Positions 6,631-15,143 of a stretch of DNA of 64,000 nt are shown piece after piece (the first letter of the stretch is position 1; every line of letters starts with the position of its first letter). The notes below the pieces were generated by a model, which was not told the DNA's origin, did no database searches, and saw only the letters and a list, made by a program, of their open reading frames with translations. A program made the translations under genes and the position numbers. The stretch is from Holzapfeliella saturejae (GTDB taxonomy: Bacteria; Bacillota; Bacilli; Lactobacillales; Lactobacillaceae), in the NCBI RefSeq assembly GCF_037546065.1, contig NZ_JAWMWG010000004.1:42770-106769 (forward strand). The letters are read 5' to 3'.

Positions 6631-7473
6631 ATGACTAAAACTTTACGTTTAATTGCACCAGATTGGCAAGGTGGTAATCGTCCAGAATACTATACAGGAG
6701 CGGAGCTATTGACACATTTAGTTCCAAAAAATAACCATCAACAAGAAGTAAGACTTGATATAGCACCACCTACAAAAACATTAACAACTGAAAATGGTGT
6801 TTTTGGTCAGTCGGATGTTTTGAATAACATGAGGTTAGCTCAAGAAGCTATTGAAGCAAATAATCCCGATAAAATCATTACACTCGGCGGAACTTGTTTA
6901 GTTTCTCAAGCACCATTTGATTATCTAAGCGGTGAATATGGAGAAGATTTAGGTGTGATTTGGATAGATGCCCATCCAGATGTTTCTAATCCTGAATTAT
7001 TTACCAATGAACATGCAATGGTGTTGGGAAACCTTGTTCATCAAGGTGATCCAAAACTCCAAAAAGAAGTTCAGCATCCATTATCACCGAATTCTGTTCT
7101 TTATGTTGGTTTACAAGAACCCAATGATGATGAAAAAGTTGTGTTGAATCAGTTAAATATTGCTAGCCAAGTGAGTGTTGATATTGAGGCTATCCAAAAA
7201 TGGATTTCGCAACATCAATTTAAAAAACTTGCGATTCATTTTGATTTAGATGCTTTATCACCTGAGTTATTTCATTCAACTTATTTTTCTGAACCAGGAA
7301 AGACTGACTATCCAGCTAGTTCGGGGGCATTATCATTGCTTGATGTTGGACACTTATTAGAGCAACTGTCTGAAACTAACGATATTGTCGGCTTAACAGT
7401 TGCTGAATATTTACCATGGGACGCGATAGCATTAAAAAAATTATTTAATAAACTTCCGATTTTTAAGGATTAA
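6631..7473 (+). CDS. Arginase/agmatinase-family protein, altered first metal motif
   Basis: The 280-residue protein has the ureohydrolase fold. The second metal motif WIDAHPDVS and the third, HFDLDALSP, are intact, but the first motif, normally GGDHS, reads GGTCLVS: the metal-binding histidine position is cysteine. Known family members hydrolyse arginine, agmatine, formiminoglutamate or guanidine compounds using two manganese ions. With the changed ligand the activity could be weaker, single-metal or different, so I give no substrate. It follows the MerR operator directly, and has AAGAAGG before ATG. No agmatine or arginine pathway genes are adjacent. Confidence 0.75.
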   Translation: MTKTLRLIAPDWQGGNRPEYYTGAELLTHLVPKNNHQQEVRLDIAPPTKTLTTENGVFGQSDVLNNMRLAQEAIEANNPDKIITLGGTCLVSQAPFDYLSGEYGEDLGVIWIDAHPDVSNPELFTNEHAMVLGNLVHQGDPKLQKEVQHPLSPNSVLYVGLQEPNDDEKVVLNQLNIASQVSVDIEAIQKWISQHQFKKLAIHFDLDALSPELFHSTYFSEPGKTDYPASSGALSLLDVGHLLEQLSETNDIVGLTVAEYLPWDAIALKKLFNKLPIFKD

Positions 7474-7663
7474 TATAAACACCAATAATTCGTTGATATA
7501 ACAGTGTTTAGGGATAAAAATTAGTTGTTTTAATTAAGAAACTCCTTAAAATTATGATATAAAAATTAAAATAATATAAAAAAGTTATTGCTTTTTATTA
7601 AAAAACATGTTGTAATTTTAACAATACAAAAAACAAAAACACAACATGAGGGGAGTTCTATAT

Positions 7664-8746
7664 ATGAAAGAGAACACAGCTAATCAGGCCAAAAAGCCGA
7701 TGGATTACGTTTATCAAGTTTCTGCAGGGGTGTCAAATGCTATTTTAGTCTGCTTAGGAATTGGATTGCTTTTACAATCAGTCGGAAAAATGACAAATAT
7801 TCAGGCTTTATATCAGATTGGAACCATTTCTCAAGTCTTACTAGGACCAGCTATTGGGGTCGCAATCGCTGCTTGTTTAAATAGTAATACTCTAGTTATC
7901 TTTAGTGCGATGATTTCATCGACTATTGGTGCTAATAGCGTGTTCTTTTCAGAAGGTGGCATGAATGCGATGACAGCAACGGGACATCATATGTCACTTG
8001 CGAGTAACAGCACCATGTTCACTTCAGGACAACCTATCTCAGCTGTAGCTGCAGGTCTAATTGCTGCATTAGTAGGGAATTACCTAACTGGGAAAACCCC
8101 ACTAGACATGATGTTAGTGCCACTTTCAGCAACTGTAGTGGGAACGATTTCGGGATTAGTGCTAGCTGCTGTGACTACACCAGCTCTAGTTTGGATGAGT
8201 AAATTCATTTACGATTCCGTTACAATCAATCCTGTGGTAGGTTCAATTGCCGTTGCAGTGGTTTGGGCAATCTTTATGATGACACCAGCTTCATCAGCGG
8301 CACTAGCAATTGCGATTATGTTAGATCCCGTTTCATCAGGAGCCGCTTTGATTGGGACAACAGCCCAATTTGTAGGCTACACAGTTATGTCATTTAATCA
8401 AAATAATTTAGGAGCAAACATTGCACAAGGACTAATTACACCTAAAGTTCAGTTTGCTAACTTGTTAGCTAATCCAAGATTGGCTATTCCACCAATGATT
8501 GCAGCAATTATCTGTGCACCTATTGCTACTGTTGCTTTTGGATTCACCACAACACCTCAATTGGCTGGATTAGGTTTGACTTCGTTAATCGCGCCAATCA
8601 ACCTTGCTTCTACCAATTTGAATGCGTTGATGGTGTACATCGGCGTAGGTATGGTCTTACCCGCTATCATTTCATATGTAGTATACAAACTACAACTTGC
8701 GATTAAATGGGTAGAACACGGTCAATTGAAACTAAAAATTGTTTAG
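7664..8746 (+). CDS. PTS EIIC-like membrane protein (PTS_EIIC_2 type)
   Basis: A 360-residue polytopic membrane protein with about 9-10 helices, many small residues and repeated GLIAALVGNYLTGKTP / GNYLT-type loops, resembling the PTS_EIIC_2 family found as stand-alone proteins in lactobacilli and streptococci. There are no EIIA or EIIB domains and none nearby, so sugar phosphorylation is not supported; transport or sensing of an unknown compound is possible. I choose the ATG at 7664 because GGGGAG lies about nine bases before it; an in-frame ATG at 7646 falls inside that ribosome site. CATGTTGT (7606-7613) and ACAACATG (7641-7648) could form a leader stem that covers the ribosome site. Confidence 0.75.
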   Translation: MKENTANQAKKPMDYVYQVSAGVSNAILVCLGIGLLLQSVGKMTNIQALYQIGTISQVLLGPAIGVAIAACLNSNTLVIFSAMISSTIGANSVFFSEGGMNAMTATGHHMSLASNSTMFTSGQPISAVAAGLIAALVGNYLTGKTPLDMMLVPLSATVVGTISGLVLAAVTTPALVWMSKFIYDSVTINPVVGSIAVAVVWAIFMMTPASSAALAIAIMLDPVSSGAALIGTTAQFVGYTVMSFNQNNLGANIAQGLITPKVQFANLLANPRLAIPPMIAAIICAPIATVAFGFTTTPQLAGLGLTSLIAPINLASTNLNALMVYIGVGMVLPAIISYVVYKLQLAIKWVEHGQLKLKIV

Positions 8747-8764
8747 TTTAGCATTATTCAAAAT

Positions 8765-8793
8765 AACTTACTCAATGAGTAAGTTGTTTTTTA
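8765..8793 (+). terminator. Terminator after the EIIC-like gene
   Basis: AACTTACTCA pairs with TGAGTAAGTT and is followed by GTTTTTT. Confidence 0.85.
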
Positions 8794-8843
8794 TTGCCTA
8801 TAATCATGATATCCTATAAGTACTGTTCAGAAGGGAAATAAAT

Positions 8844-9032
8844 ATGGCGATAATTAGTATTATGATTGATTTGGTATTTATAATTAGTATCACTTTAATT
8901 GATGTAACCATTTTCTTTAAAGAAATAGAAAAGCCAAAGCAAAAGCGTAGTTCTTTACTGATTTTGTTAGCAATTATTTCATTTGTGATTGTGTTACTTT
9001 ATACCGTGTCTTTAGTATTAAAAGCATTTTAA
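8844..9032 (+). CDS. Small two-helix membrane protein
   Basis: A 62-residue protein, unrecognised. It has a hydrophobic segment at about residues 3-26, a charged loop (KEIEKPKQKR) and a second hydrophobic segment at 37-60, so a helical hairpin with the loop probably cytoplasmic. AAGGGA precedes the ATG and it lies between two terminators, which makes it a single-gene unit and supports its being real. Confidence 0.6.
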   Translation: MAIISIMIDLVFIISITLIDVTIFFKEIEKPKQKRSSLLILLAIISFVIVLLYTVSLVLKAF

Positions 9033-9036
9033 ATTA

Positions 9037-9072
9037 AAAAAGCATCTTGCAAATCCGCAAGATGCTTTTTAT
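9037..9072. terminator. Bidirectional terminator
   Basis: AAAAGCATCTTGC pairs with GCAAGATGCTTTT; T-runs on both strands. It serves the 62-residue gene and the convergent antiporter gene. Confidence 0.9.
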
Positions 9073-9076
9073 TACG

Positions 9077-11155
9077 TTAACCCAAGGCAAGTAACGTACT
9101 TTGAGCTGAGATGATTTCATCATAAAGTTGATTGAACAAAGCTTGGCTATATTTATTATTGCGATAATTATCAATAATAAAAGTCAATTCATATTGTAAT
9201 AAGGCCATCAGATATTGATTTTCTGATAATTTGGAGTCTAATTGACCATCAACTTGTGAACTCTGTAAGACTAAAAGTTGTCTAAGTGCGATTACTTTTT
9301 GCTTGTTTTCTGTTTGGTAATCGTAGTCTTTCAAAAACTTAGTTGTAACAGGTTTCAAAATTTCTTTAAGCTCTTTAAAAGCTGCTTTCAAACTATCTGA
9401 TACAATGATTTTTTTGAAGTAAGAGAGATACTCATAATCTATGACAAGTTTTTGACGTCGTCTTGTCAAAAACGCATGATAAACAGGTAATTTAATGAAT
9501 TTAAGTTGGTGATCAATGCGCTTGATTTTTTGCCGAATTTTGACTAATTTAGCCTCCGTTACTTCAGGTGAATTTTCTAGTTTGAGTGAGCGAAATTCAC
9601 GGTGTCTACGACGAAAAGAAAACAAAACATTTAAAGAGGTTTGATTATTTTGTTGTGCAGATTTTAATCGGTTAAATAATTCTACAGCTTCTGGAGATAA
9701 CTGTTTTTTCACAGTTGCTTGTTGAACAGCTAAATAGTAGTCATGACTCAGACTAGTTGTAATGTGTTTGAGTTCTTTTGGAGAAAATAATGTTCGTTTT
9801 GATAGTCCAGTTTGAGTGTGGATTCGACGACTTAAGTTGAGTTTAGTTTGGTTATCAATAGGTAGCGTATCGATATGGGCAATTGTTGCCGCTACAATTT
9901 CTTGATGAGCTTCTTGAACTTCATCAATTGTTAACTCGATTTTTCGTCCCGGTAGTAGAAAAGGCAGAACAATCAAGGGAATCACAAAACTAAACACGAT
10001 AACGAATGAAGCAACAACCAAAATATCGTCACGATAATCTAATAAACCAATAGAAGGTAAAGAAAGTGCCATCGCAAGAGTCACACTGCCATGAACACCA
10101 CTAATTCCAAAAATAATCGCGTTTTGCCACTGGAACCGTTTATCAATCGTATCATCACCTGTATAGAAGTAAAACAGTGTTCGAATAACAAAGAATAAAA
10201 GCAGTGCACACAAACTGATTCCAATCAGTTCATAATAATGTAAATCAGTTAGAAACTCGATGTTTTTAAAGATAATCACTAAACTAACACCTAAAATACC
10301 AAAAACAATCCCATTTAGTATTTGACTTAAAACGCCCCACAATTGAGTCATTAAGTTAGTCATTTGAGAAGACATCAAAAGTGTTTGTTCTTGTTCTTCA
10401 TGATGAAAAATCCCTGCCATCACAACGGCAATAAAAGCTGAAACACCAATTTCTTCAGCAATAATATAAATTAAAATAGGGGTCAATAATTGAATCAGTA
10501 CTTGTGAGGTTGCGTCATTAAAATGATGTTTTAATAAATAGTTACGAAAGAAAATAATAACAACTGAAGCTAAAACACCAAAAATAATTCCGCCGACTGC
10601 TGCGTAGATAAAGGTTAAAAAACCTTCAATTGGACTGATATGTCCTGTTCTTACCCAAATTAAAGATAACTCTAAAGCCACGACCACCGTTGCATCATTG
10701 AACATAGATTCCATTTCTAGGTCGTCACTAAGCTTTTCGGGTGTTTCAAAGTTGGATTTAATCGATCCCAATGCTGTTGCATCCGTGGGCGTTACAATTG
10801 CAGCCACAGCCAAAGCAATGCTAAAGGGCCAGCCAAGGACATAGTGAATGAAGAGCATTAAAGCCCCCATGCACATAAAAGCTAGCCAAAAAGAAAGTTG
10901 AAAGATTTCCTTAGAGTTTTCAACAATATATTGACGAGTAGTTTGTTGTCCTTCATAAAATAACAATGGGGCAATAACAATAGGCAAAAACCACTGGGGA
11001 TCTAAAGAAGTAACGTAGTTTTGCATACTTGGAATCATGGCGAGTACGATACCAAGTACGGTTTGCCAAATAGCTTGGGGAATTTTAGGAAAAATATTAG
11101 CTAAAAAATTAGCTAGTATAATCACAAAAAATAGTCCTAGCAAAAAAATCAACAT
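9077..11155 (-). CDS. Na+/H+ antiporter (CPA1 family)
   Basis: The 692-residue protein has about 12 membrane helices in its first 410 residues and a soluble, charged, mainly helical tail of about 280 residues. Landmarks are VTPTDATALGSI, the CPA1 ion-site motif with an acidic residue, FNDATVVVALELSL, and GISGVHGSVTLAMALSLP. Proteins of this type exchange cytoplasmic sodium (or potassium) for external protons and help in pH and salt balance. AAGGAGATA precedes the ATG. It stands alone, divergent from asnA. Confidence 0.88.
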   Translation of the reverse strand: MLIFLLGLFFVIILANFLANIFPKIPQAIWQTVLGIVLAMIPSMQNYVTSLDPQWFLPIVIAPLLFYEGQQTTRQYIVENSKEIFQLSFWLAFMCMGALMLFIHYVLGWPFSIALAVAAIVTPTDATALGSIKSNFETPEKLSDDLEMESMFNDATVVVALELSLIWVRTGHISPIEGFLTFIYAAVGGIIFGVLASVVIIFFRNYLLKHHFNDATSQVLIQLLTPILIYIIAEEIGVSAFIAVVMAGIFHHEEQEQTLLMSSQMTNLMTQLWGVLSQILNGIVFGILGVSLVIIFKNIEFLTDLHYYELIGISLCALLLFFVIRTLFYFYTGDDTIDKRFQWQNAIIFGISGVHGSVTLAMALSLPSIGLLDYRDDILVVASFVIVFSFVIPLIVLPFLLPGRKIELTIDEVQEAHQEIVAATIAHIDTLPIDNQTKLNLSRRIHTQTGLSKRTLFSPKELKHITTSLSHDYYLAVQQATVKKQLSPEAVELFNRLKSAQQNNQTSLNVLFSFRRRHREFRSLKLENSPEVTEAKLVKIRQKIKRIDHQLKFIKLPVYHAFLTRRRQKLVIDYEYLSYFKKIIVSDSLKAAFKELKEILKPVTTKFLKDYDYQTENKQKVIALRQLLVLQSSQVDGQLDSKLSENQYLMALLQYELTFIIDNYRNNKYSQALFNQLYDEIISAQSTLLALG

Positions 11156-11327
11156 GGCTTAATATCTCCTTTACTAAGTATTTACGTTCCTAATCATACA
11201 CTTATTTAAGACATTTGAAAAAATAAAAATCATAAAAATTAGACATTAATTAAAATTTTAATTTACTTTTACTAATTGGAATGGTAAAGTCTTATCATAA
11301 ACTTATTTAATAAAGGAGATTTCATTT

Positions 11328-12335
11328 ATGGATTTATTTATTCCAGAATCATACGATTCTAAATTATCAGTCAAACAGACACAACTTGCGATTCAACAAA
11401 TTCGCGAGGCATTTCAAAATAATTTGGGCAATGCACTTAATTTGAATAGAGTATCTGCTCCAATGTTTGTTTTGAAGAATACGGGTTTGAATGATAATTT
11501 GAATGGTGTTGAATCTCCCGTTTCCTTTCAAATTAAAGACATTCCTGGTGAAGATATTGAAGTTGTTCATTCTTTAGCAAAATGGAAGCGTAATGCACTA
11601 GGCCGATTCGGCTTTGAAGTGGGTAGTGGACTTTATACTAACATGAACGCCATTAGAAAAGATGAAGAGCTCGATAATGTTCATTCTATTTATGTTGATC
11701 AATGGGATTGGGAGCGTGTTATTGATAAGTCAGAACGTCACTTTGATACTTTAAAAGAAACTGTTCGTAAAATTTTTAAAGCAATCAAACAAACACAAGC
11801 AGAGGTTGCACAAACTTATGGTGATGCAATTTATGCCTTGCCTGATGACATTACCTTTATAACAACACAAGAACTAGAAGATCGATATCCTGAACTAACA
11901 CCAAAAGAACGAGAAAATGCCATCACAAAAGAACTAGGAGCTGTTTTCTTAATGCAGATTGGTGGTAAACTGAAAAGCGGTGAACCACATGATGGCCGAG
12001 CACCTGACTATGATGACTGGCAATTAAATGGCGATATTTTATTTTGGTTTGAACCTTTACAAAGTGTTTTAGAAATTTCTAGTATGGGAATTCGTGTAGA
12101 CGAAGATTCCTTAAAAGAACAGTTAGCTATTACTGGGTTAACTGAACGTGCTGATTTACCTTATCACCACAAGATTTTAAATCAAGAATTACCTTATACA
12201 ATTGGTGGTGGAATCGGACAATCTCGCCTATGCATGCTACTGTTACAAAAAGCACATATTGGAGAAGTTCAAACGAGTGTTTGGCCACAAGAAATGATTG
12301 ATAAATGTGCTGCTCATGGTATTAATATCCTATAA
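11328..12335 (+). CDS. asnA: Aspartate-ammonia ligase (asparagine synthetase A)
   Basis: The 335 residues match AsnA over the full expected length (about 330). Landmarks: an N-terminal LSVKQTQLAIQQIREAF, VSAPMFVLKNTGLNDNLNG, the WKRNALGRFGF segment, VDQWDWERVI, and GGGIGQSRLCMLLL near the end, all class II aminoacyl-tRNA synthetase-like motifs of AsnA. It makes asparagine from aspartate, ammonia and ATP in the cytoplasm. The start is set by AAAGGAGA about seven bases upstream. Single-gene unit with its own terminator. Confidence 0.97.
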   Translation: MDLFIPESYDSKLSVKQTQLAIQQIREAFQNNLGNALNLNRVSAPMFVLKNTGLNDNLNGVESPVSFQIKDIPGEDIEVVHSLAKWKRNALGRFGFEVGSGLYTNMNAIRKDEELDNVHSIYVDQWDWERVIDKSERHFDTLKETVRKIFKAIKQTQAEVAQTYGDAIYALPDDITFITTQELEDRYPELTPKERENAITKELGAVFLMQIGGKLKSGEPHDGRAPDYDDWQLNGDILFWFEPLQSVLEISSMGIRVDEDSLKEQLAITGLTERADLPYHHKILNQELPYTIGGGIGQSRLCMLLLQKAHIGEVQTSVWPQEMIDKCAAHGINIL

Positions 12336-12336
12336 T

Positions 12337-12371
12337 AAAAAACCTTAACCAATATTGGTTAAGGTTTTTTT
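12337..12371. terminator. Bidirectional terminator after asnA
   Basis: AACCTTAACC-AATA-TTGGTTAAGGTT with T-run; its right arm contains the stop codon of the convergent 84-residue gene. Confidence 0.9.
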
Positions 12372-12613
12372 GGTTTTAACTCACTATAAAGTGTAACAGC
12401 TTGAACTGTTGTAAGATGAAAGTGATCTCGGATATTTTCTACAGCTTGTTGCGTTGTTTCACTAGATGCAATGATAGATTTGATCGTTGCAACTTTTGTT
12501 TTATCCGATAAAAATGATTGAATATATTGTTTTTCCAACTTGTTTTTTTGAAAATAAGCAATGACTGAAATGATAATAAGTAAACTAATAATCCCAAATA
12601 AAATATTTTGCAT
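12359..12613 (-). CDS. Small N-terminally anchored membrane protein
   Basis: Unrecognised 84-residue protein. Residues 3-20 form one hydrophobic helix (FGIISLLIIISVIAYF), then a positively charged turn and a soluble helical part of about 60 residues with DKTKVATIKSIIASS and TTVQAVTLYSEL. The layout suggests a protein anchored in the membrane with a cytoplasmic helical domain. A ribosome site (TTGGAGG) precedes the ATG. No partner genes are nearby. Confidence 0.65.
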   Translation of the reverse strand: MQNILFGIISLLIIISVIAYFQKNKLEKQYIQSFLSDKTKVATIKSIIASSETTQQAVENIRDHFHLTTVQAVTLYSELKPKKP

Positions 12614-12702
12614 ATCTAAACCTCCAAGGTACCTGATTTACTATTATATTATCATAATGTTTGAGGAGTCAGTAGTTTACTTTAACAAGTTTAAATGATT
12701 AA

Positions 12703-12738
12703 TAAAAAACGTCTGGAATTTTGATCCAAACGTTTTTT
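12703..12738 (-). terminator. Terminator of the 192-residue gene
   Basis: AAAAAACGT(C)TGG pairs with CCA(A)ACGTTTTTT; located just after the stop of the minus-strand gene at 12740. Confidence 0.8.
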
Positions 12739-12739
12739 G

Positions 12740-13318
12740 TTACATACTCATTAATCCGACAAAGTCTAAGTTGTCTTGATCAATTTCCATATAAGGTACT
12801 TTAAGGGTTGTGCCAACTTTTTTGGCGTTCAAAATATAGTGGCCTAAATTAACATTTTTGGATAATTGTGAAGCTTCAAGTAATGCTTTTTGGATATTAT
12901 GAATACCAATTTGAACATCAAAACTGCCAGTGGCCTGTGGGTATACCTCATTGAGCAAGGCTATTTTTTGGTAAGGTGTCTTTGTTCCAATTTCAGATTG
13001 CTGAATTTGTTCTCTTTTTTCAAGAATTTCAAGGACAGCAGGGCTGTCATTGTTTTGAGTTTGGTTAATGAATTTGTGTTCATGATCTAAATCAAAATCT
13101 AGATTATAAATACTAAGATCACTGTTATCTTTTTGAATATTATCGATTAGTTGTCGTCCTGTTTTCATTTTAGGGTTGTGATTTTTGGTGCTAACAAATT
13201 CACCGACCCATAAGTCATCATGGTAATAAAATGCGATTTGATAATTATTCCATATTTTATTAAAGAACTGTTTTCCCAAGAAATCAAAAGCTTGTAAGGT
13301 TCCGATTGATAATTTCAT
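12740..13318 (-). CDS. Hypothetical soluble protein
   Basis: Unrecognised protein of 192 residues (195 if the ATG at 13327 is used). I prefer 13318 because AAGGAG is only two bases from the first ATG but eleven from the second. The start (MKLSIGTLQAFDFLGKQFFNKIWNNYQIAFYYHDD, quoted in part as FDFLGKQFF and IAFYYHDDLW) looks globular; there is no signal peptide or membrane helix. The middle is asparagine- and acid-rich. It is the last gene of a minus-strand series that begins with the 13-codon ORF, but a terminator lies between them. Confidence 0.6.
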   Translation of the reverse strand: MKLSIGTLQAFDFLGKQFFNKIWNNYQIAFYYHDDLWVGEFVSTKNHNPKMKTGRQLIDNIQKDNSDLSIYNLDFDLDHEHKFINQTQNNDSPAVLEILEKREQIQQSEIGTKTPYQKIALLNEVYPQATGSFDVQIGIHNIQKALLEASQLSKNVNLGHYILNAKKVGTTLKVPYMEIDQDNLDFVGLMSM

Positions 13319-13362
13319 TTGTTGCATTTCTCCTTAACTTGTTAGAATTTATGTATGAATGA

Positions 13363-13396
13363 TAAAAAAGCATCCGAAAAGTCGCGATGCTTTTTT
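13363..13396 (-). terminator. Terminator after the 13-codon ORF
   Basis: AAAAAAGCATC pairs with GATGCTTTTTT around a loop of about 12 bases; it ends the unit containing the ORF at 13402-13443. Confidence 0.75.
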
Positions 13397-13401
13397 GTTT
13401 T

Positions 13402-13443
13402 TTATCTTAAGTGATCAAAAATACCACGAATAAAATCCCACAT
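13402..13443 (-). CDS. 13-codon micro-ORF (MWDFIRGIFDHLR)
   Basis: A very short ORF on the minus strand with a perfect AAGGAGG seven bases before ATG, a TATAAT about 40 bases further upstream (13478-13483 region) and a terminator eight bases after the stop. The peptide would be an amphipathic helix with W, F, I and L on one face and D, R and H on the other. This complete small unit suggests a translated micropeptide. Membrane-active or regulatory function is possible but nothing in the sequence fixes it. Confidence 0.45.
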   Translation of the reverse strand: MWDFIRGIFDHLR

Positions 13444-13502
13444 ACAAAATCCTCCTTAACACTATTTATTGTCACTTAATTATAACTGTTATAGACAAAA
13501 TA

Positions 13503-13538
13503 AAAAAGAGGCTATTATTGCAATAATAGCCTCTTTTT
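13503..13538. terminator. Strong hairpin terminator of the structured RNA
   Basis: AAGAGGCTATTATT-GC-AATAATAGCCTCTT, a perfect stem of at least 14 pairs with six T on the minus strand and five on the plus strand. It directly follows the structured region at 13540-13804 when read on the minus strand. Confidence 0.85.
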
Positions 13539-13539
13539 G

Positions 13540-13804
13540 ACAAGGTGGACTGATAGTATTGTTATTAACTAGTGTGCTTTATCTGTTTATAAAGTTTATA
13601 AGTGGAATTATGTTAAACGAGAGATCGACAATAATAAAAATACTATCAATAAACCTTGTTAATTGTTCTTTACAGGGGCTATTTACGGATACATTCTAGT
13701 CAGAACAACTGGCCTTTTATTATAAAAACTTCAAAAGACTACCCCCCGAGTAATGCGATCTTACTACTGAATGTACGGGAATAATAGCGTGGTAACGAAC
13801 AATT
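13540..13804 (-). ncRNA. Unclassified structured RNA (two tandem rods)
   Basis: No ORF covers this 265-base stretch, yet it folds into two long imperfect rods. Rod 2 (13661-13804): AATTGTTC/GAACAATT, TTAC/GTAA, GCTATT/AATAGC and TACATTC/GAATGTA arms are nested with small internal loops. Rod 1 (13540-13659): ACAAGGT/ACCTTGT and TGATAGTATT/AATACTATCA arms enclose about 80 bases. On the minus strand a TATAGT (13807-13812) lies just before rod 2 and the terminator at 13503-13538 follows rod 1, so a transcript of roughly 300 bases from the minus strand is the best reading. It lacks RNase P, tmRNA and SRP signatures. A 6S-like RNA is conceivable because of the long rod with internal bubbles, but is not established. 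Confidence 0.45.
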
Positions 13805-13806
13805 AA

Positions 13807-13835
13807 ACTATAAAACAAATAAATTGAAAAGTGTA
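13807..13835 (-). promoter_or_regulatory. Promoter candidate of the structured RNA
   Basis: Minus-strand TATAGT (13807-13812) with a weak -35 (TACACT) 17 bases upstream; the predicted start falls at the base of rod 2. Confidence 0.4.
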
Positions 13836-13877
13836 GCTGAAAAGCAGAACTTTCAAATGCTAAGCTACTTAGACAAT

Positions 13878-13916
13878 AAAAAAACGCAAACTTAGTACTT
13901 AAAGTTTGCGTTTTTT
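13878..13916. terminator. Terminator of the XRE-type gene
   Basis: AAAAAAACGCAAACTT pairs with AAGTTTGCGTTTTTT around a short loop; its right arm contains the stop of the minus-strand gene. Confidence 0.85.
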
Positions 13917-14534
13917 ATGAAAGAAAAGATGTCGAATATCAACTAATATATACATACTAACACTTAACAAAATAACCATGATAGTTTTACCAACGATAGC
14001 GCCATTGAGATAAAAAATATTAGGTTGCTCGGTCAAAATTTCTTGAATCAAACCAGTAAACCCTAAAACCGAATTGATTAGTAAGGCTATAATTAAAAAA
14101 ATAAGGCTATTTCTTTTATATGTTCGTAAGGTATTGAGTGGAAAATTACGAGAACTATGATGATACGTTACTAGAGTGATAAACAACAGAATCAAGCTAG
14201 TTAACGGGAAGTTGATGATTTCTAACAAAGTTAGATAACCAATAAAAATAAACATTATTTGGACTAAACACAGGTGTTTAAGTGAACTTTTTTCATGACT
14301 TTTTGGAAAAAGATGTGAAATATATTTTTTAGTGGTTAAATCTTGTTCAAGTAACTGATTAATCGGAATTTCAAACTGTTGACTTAGCTTACGTAAGGTT
14401 TCAATGTCTGGAAAACTACGTTCAGTTTCCCAACTAGAGATAGTTTTACGCGAAACATTCAACAATTGTGCGAGATCTTCTTGAGTCAGATTATTATCTG
14501 TTCTGATTTTTTTAATATTATGAGAAAATTTCAT
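13899..14534 (-). CDS. XRE-type regulator with membrane domain
   Basis: The 211-residue protein has an N-terminal helix-turn-helix (IKKIRTDNNLTQEDLAQLLN, then VSRKTISSWETERSFPD) at residues 7-60, a linker, and about four hydrophobic helices from residue 85 to the end (MFIFIGYLTLLEII, LTSLILLFITLVTY, SLIFLIIALLINSVLG, TIMVILLSVSMYILV). Such proteins are membrane-bound transcription factors; the signal sensed is usually unknown. It stands alone; a short AAAGGATAA before the start is the ribosome site. Confidence 0.85.
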   Translation of the reverse strand: MKFSHNIKKIRTDNNLTQEDLAQLLNVSRKTISSWETERSFPDIETLRKLSQQFEIPINQLLEQDLTTKKYISHLFPKSHEKSSLKHLCLVQIMFIFIGYLTLLEIINFPLTSLILLFITLVTYHHSSRNFPLNTLRTYKRNSLIFLIIALLINSVLGFTGLIQEILTEQPNIFYLNGAIVGKTIMVILLSVSMYILVDIRHLFFHKKRKL

Positions 14535-14716
14535 AACTTATCCTTTAATTATACTAATTACAATGATCATACAGTATTAAGTATATAGAATTTTAGTAGT
14601 GTTGCAAAGAAAAAACAGGATAAGTTTAAAGAAAAGGTAATATTTATAAAATAGTTCGACTTTTATTAAAAAAAAATGATATTATGATAGTAATCATTAA
14701 TTCATGGAGGATGACT

Positions 14717-15001
14717 ATGAAAAATATTGTTGAAATTAAACAGCGCGATAGCGTTCAAATGTCAGAAACCGACATTAGAGGCTGGAAGATAACCGATGAG
14801 GGACAAAGTTATGCGATGTTAAAACGTCGAGGTATTAGACTAGAGGATTGGTTTTACGACAACCAAAGTATGATCCCACAAAATATTTATTTCAATAATA
14901 ATGAACTATTTATGTATTCAACATTTTTAGAATTAGGCGAAAATATTGAAATTTTAGAAGTCTTTATTAAAGAAAACTTTGGGGACTTATTGCCTGTGTA
15001 A
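14717..15001 (+). CDS. Hypothetical 94-residue protein
   Basis: Unrecognised, soluble and acidic. I start it at the ATG at 14717 because GGAGG lies six to seven bases before it; an upstream in-frame extension to 14684 has no ribosome site. The protein begins MKNIVEIKQRDSVQMSE, has a WKITDEGQSYAML segment and a helical acidic end (ENIEILEVFIKENFGDLLPV). No signal peptide or membrane helix. About 130 bases without notable features follow. Confidence 0.6.
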   Translation: MKNIVEIKQRDSVQMSETDIRGWKITDEGQSYAMLKRRGIRLEDWFYDNQSMIPQNIYFNNNELFMYSTFLELGENIEILEVFIKENFGDLLPV

Positions 15002-15143
15002 TTAAATACCAGTCAAGTATTTCGAATATAAAGCCAATTTTGGAACGTTATTTTTTGTTAATTTTAGGTATAAGGGTTAGGATTGCCAATGTAAGCACAA
15101 AACACTTGTTTTGGTGCATTTTAAATAAAAGGTGATGAGTTTT

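Noticed and set aside
7478..7532. TAAACAC/GTGTTTA repeat after the arginase-fold gene as terminator
   Set aside because: The loop is over 20 bases long and no T-run follows.
13540..13804. RNase P RNA, tmRNA or SRP RNA
   Set aside because: The conserved core sequences of each (RNase P P4 region, tmRNA ends, SRP GGAA tetraloop domain) are not present on either strand.
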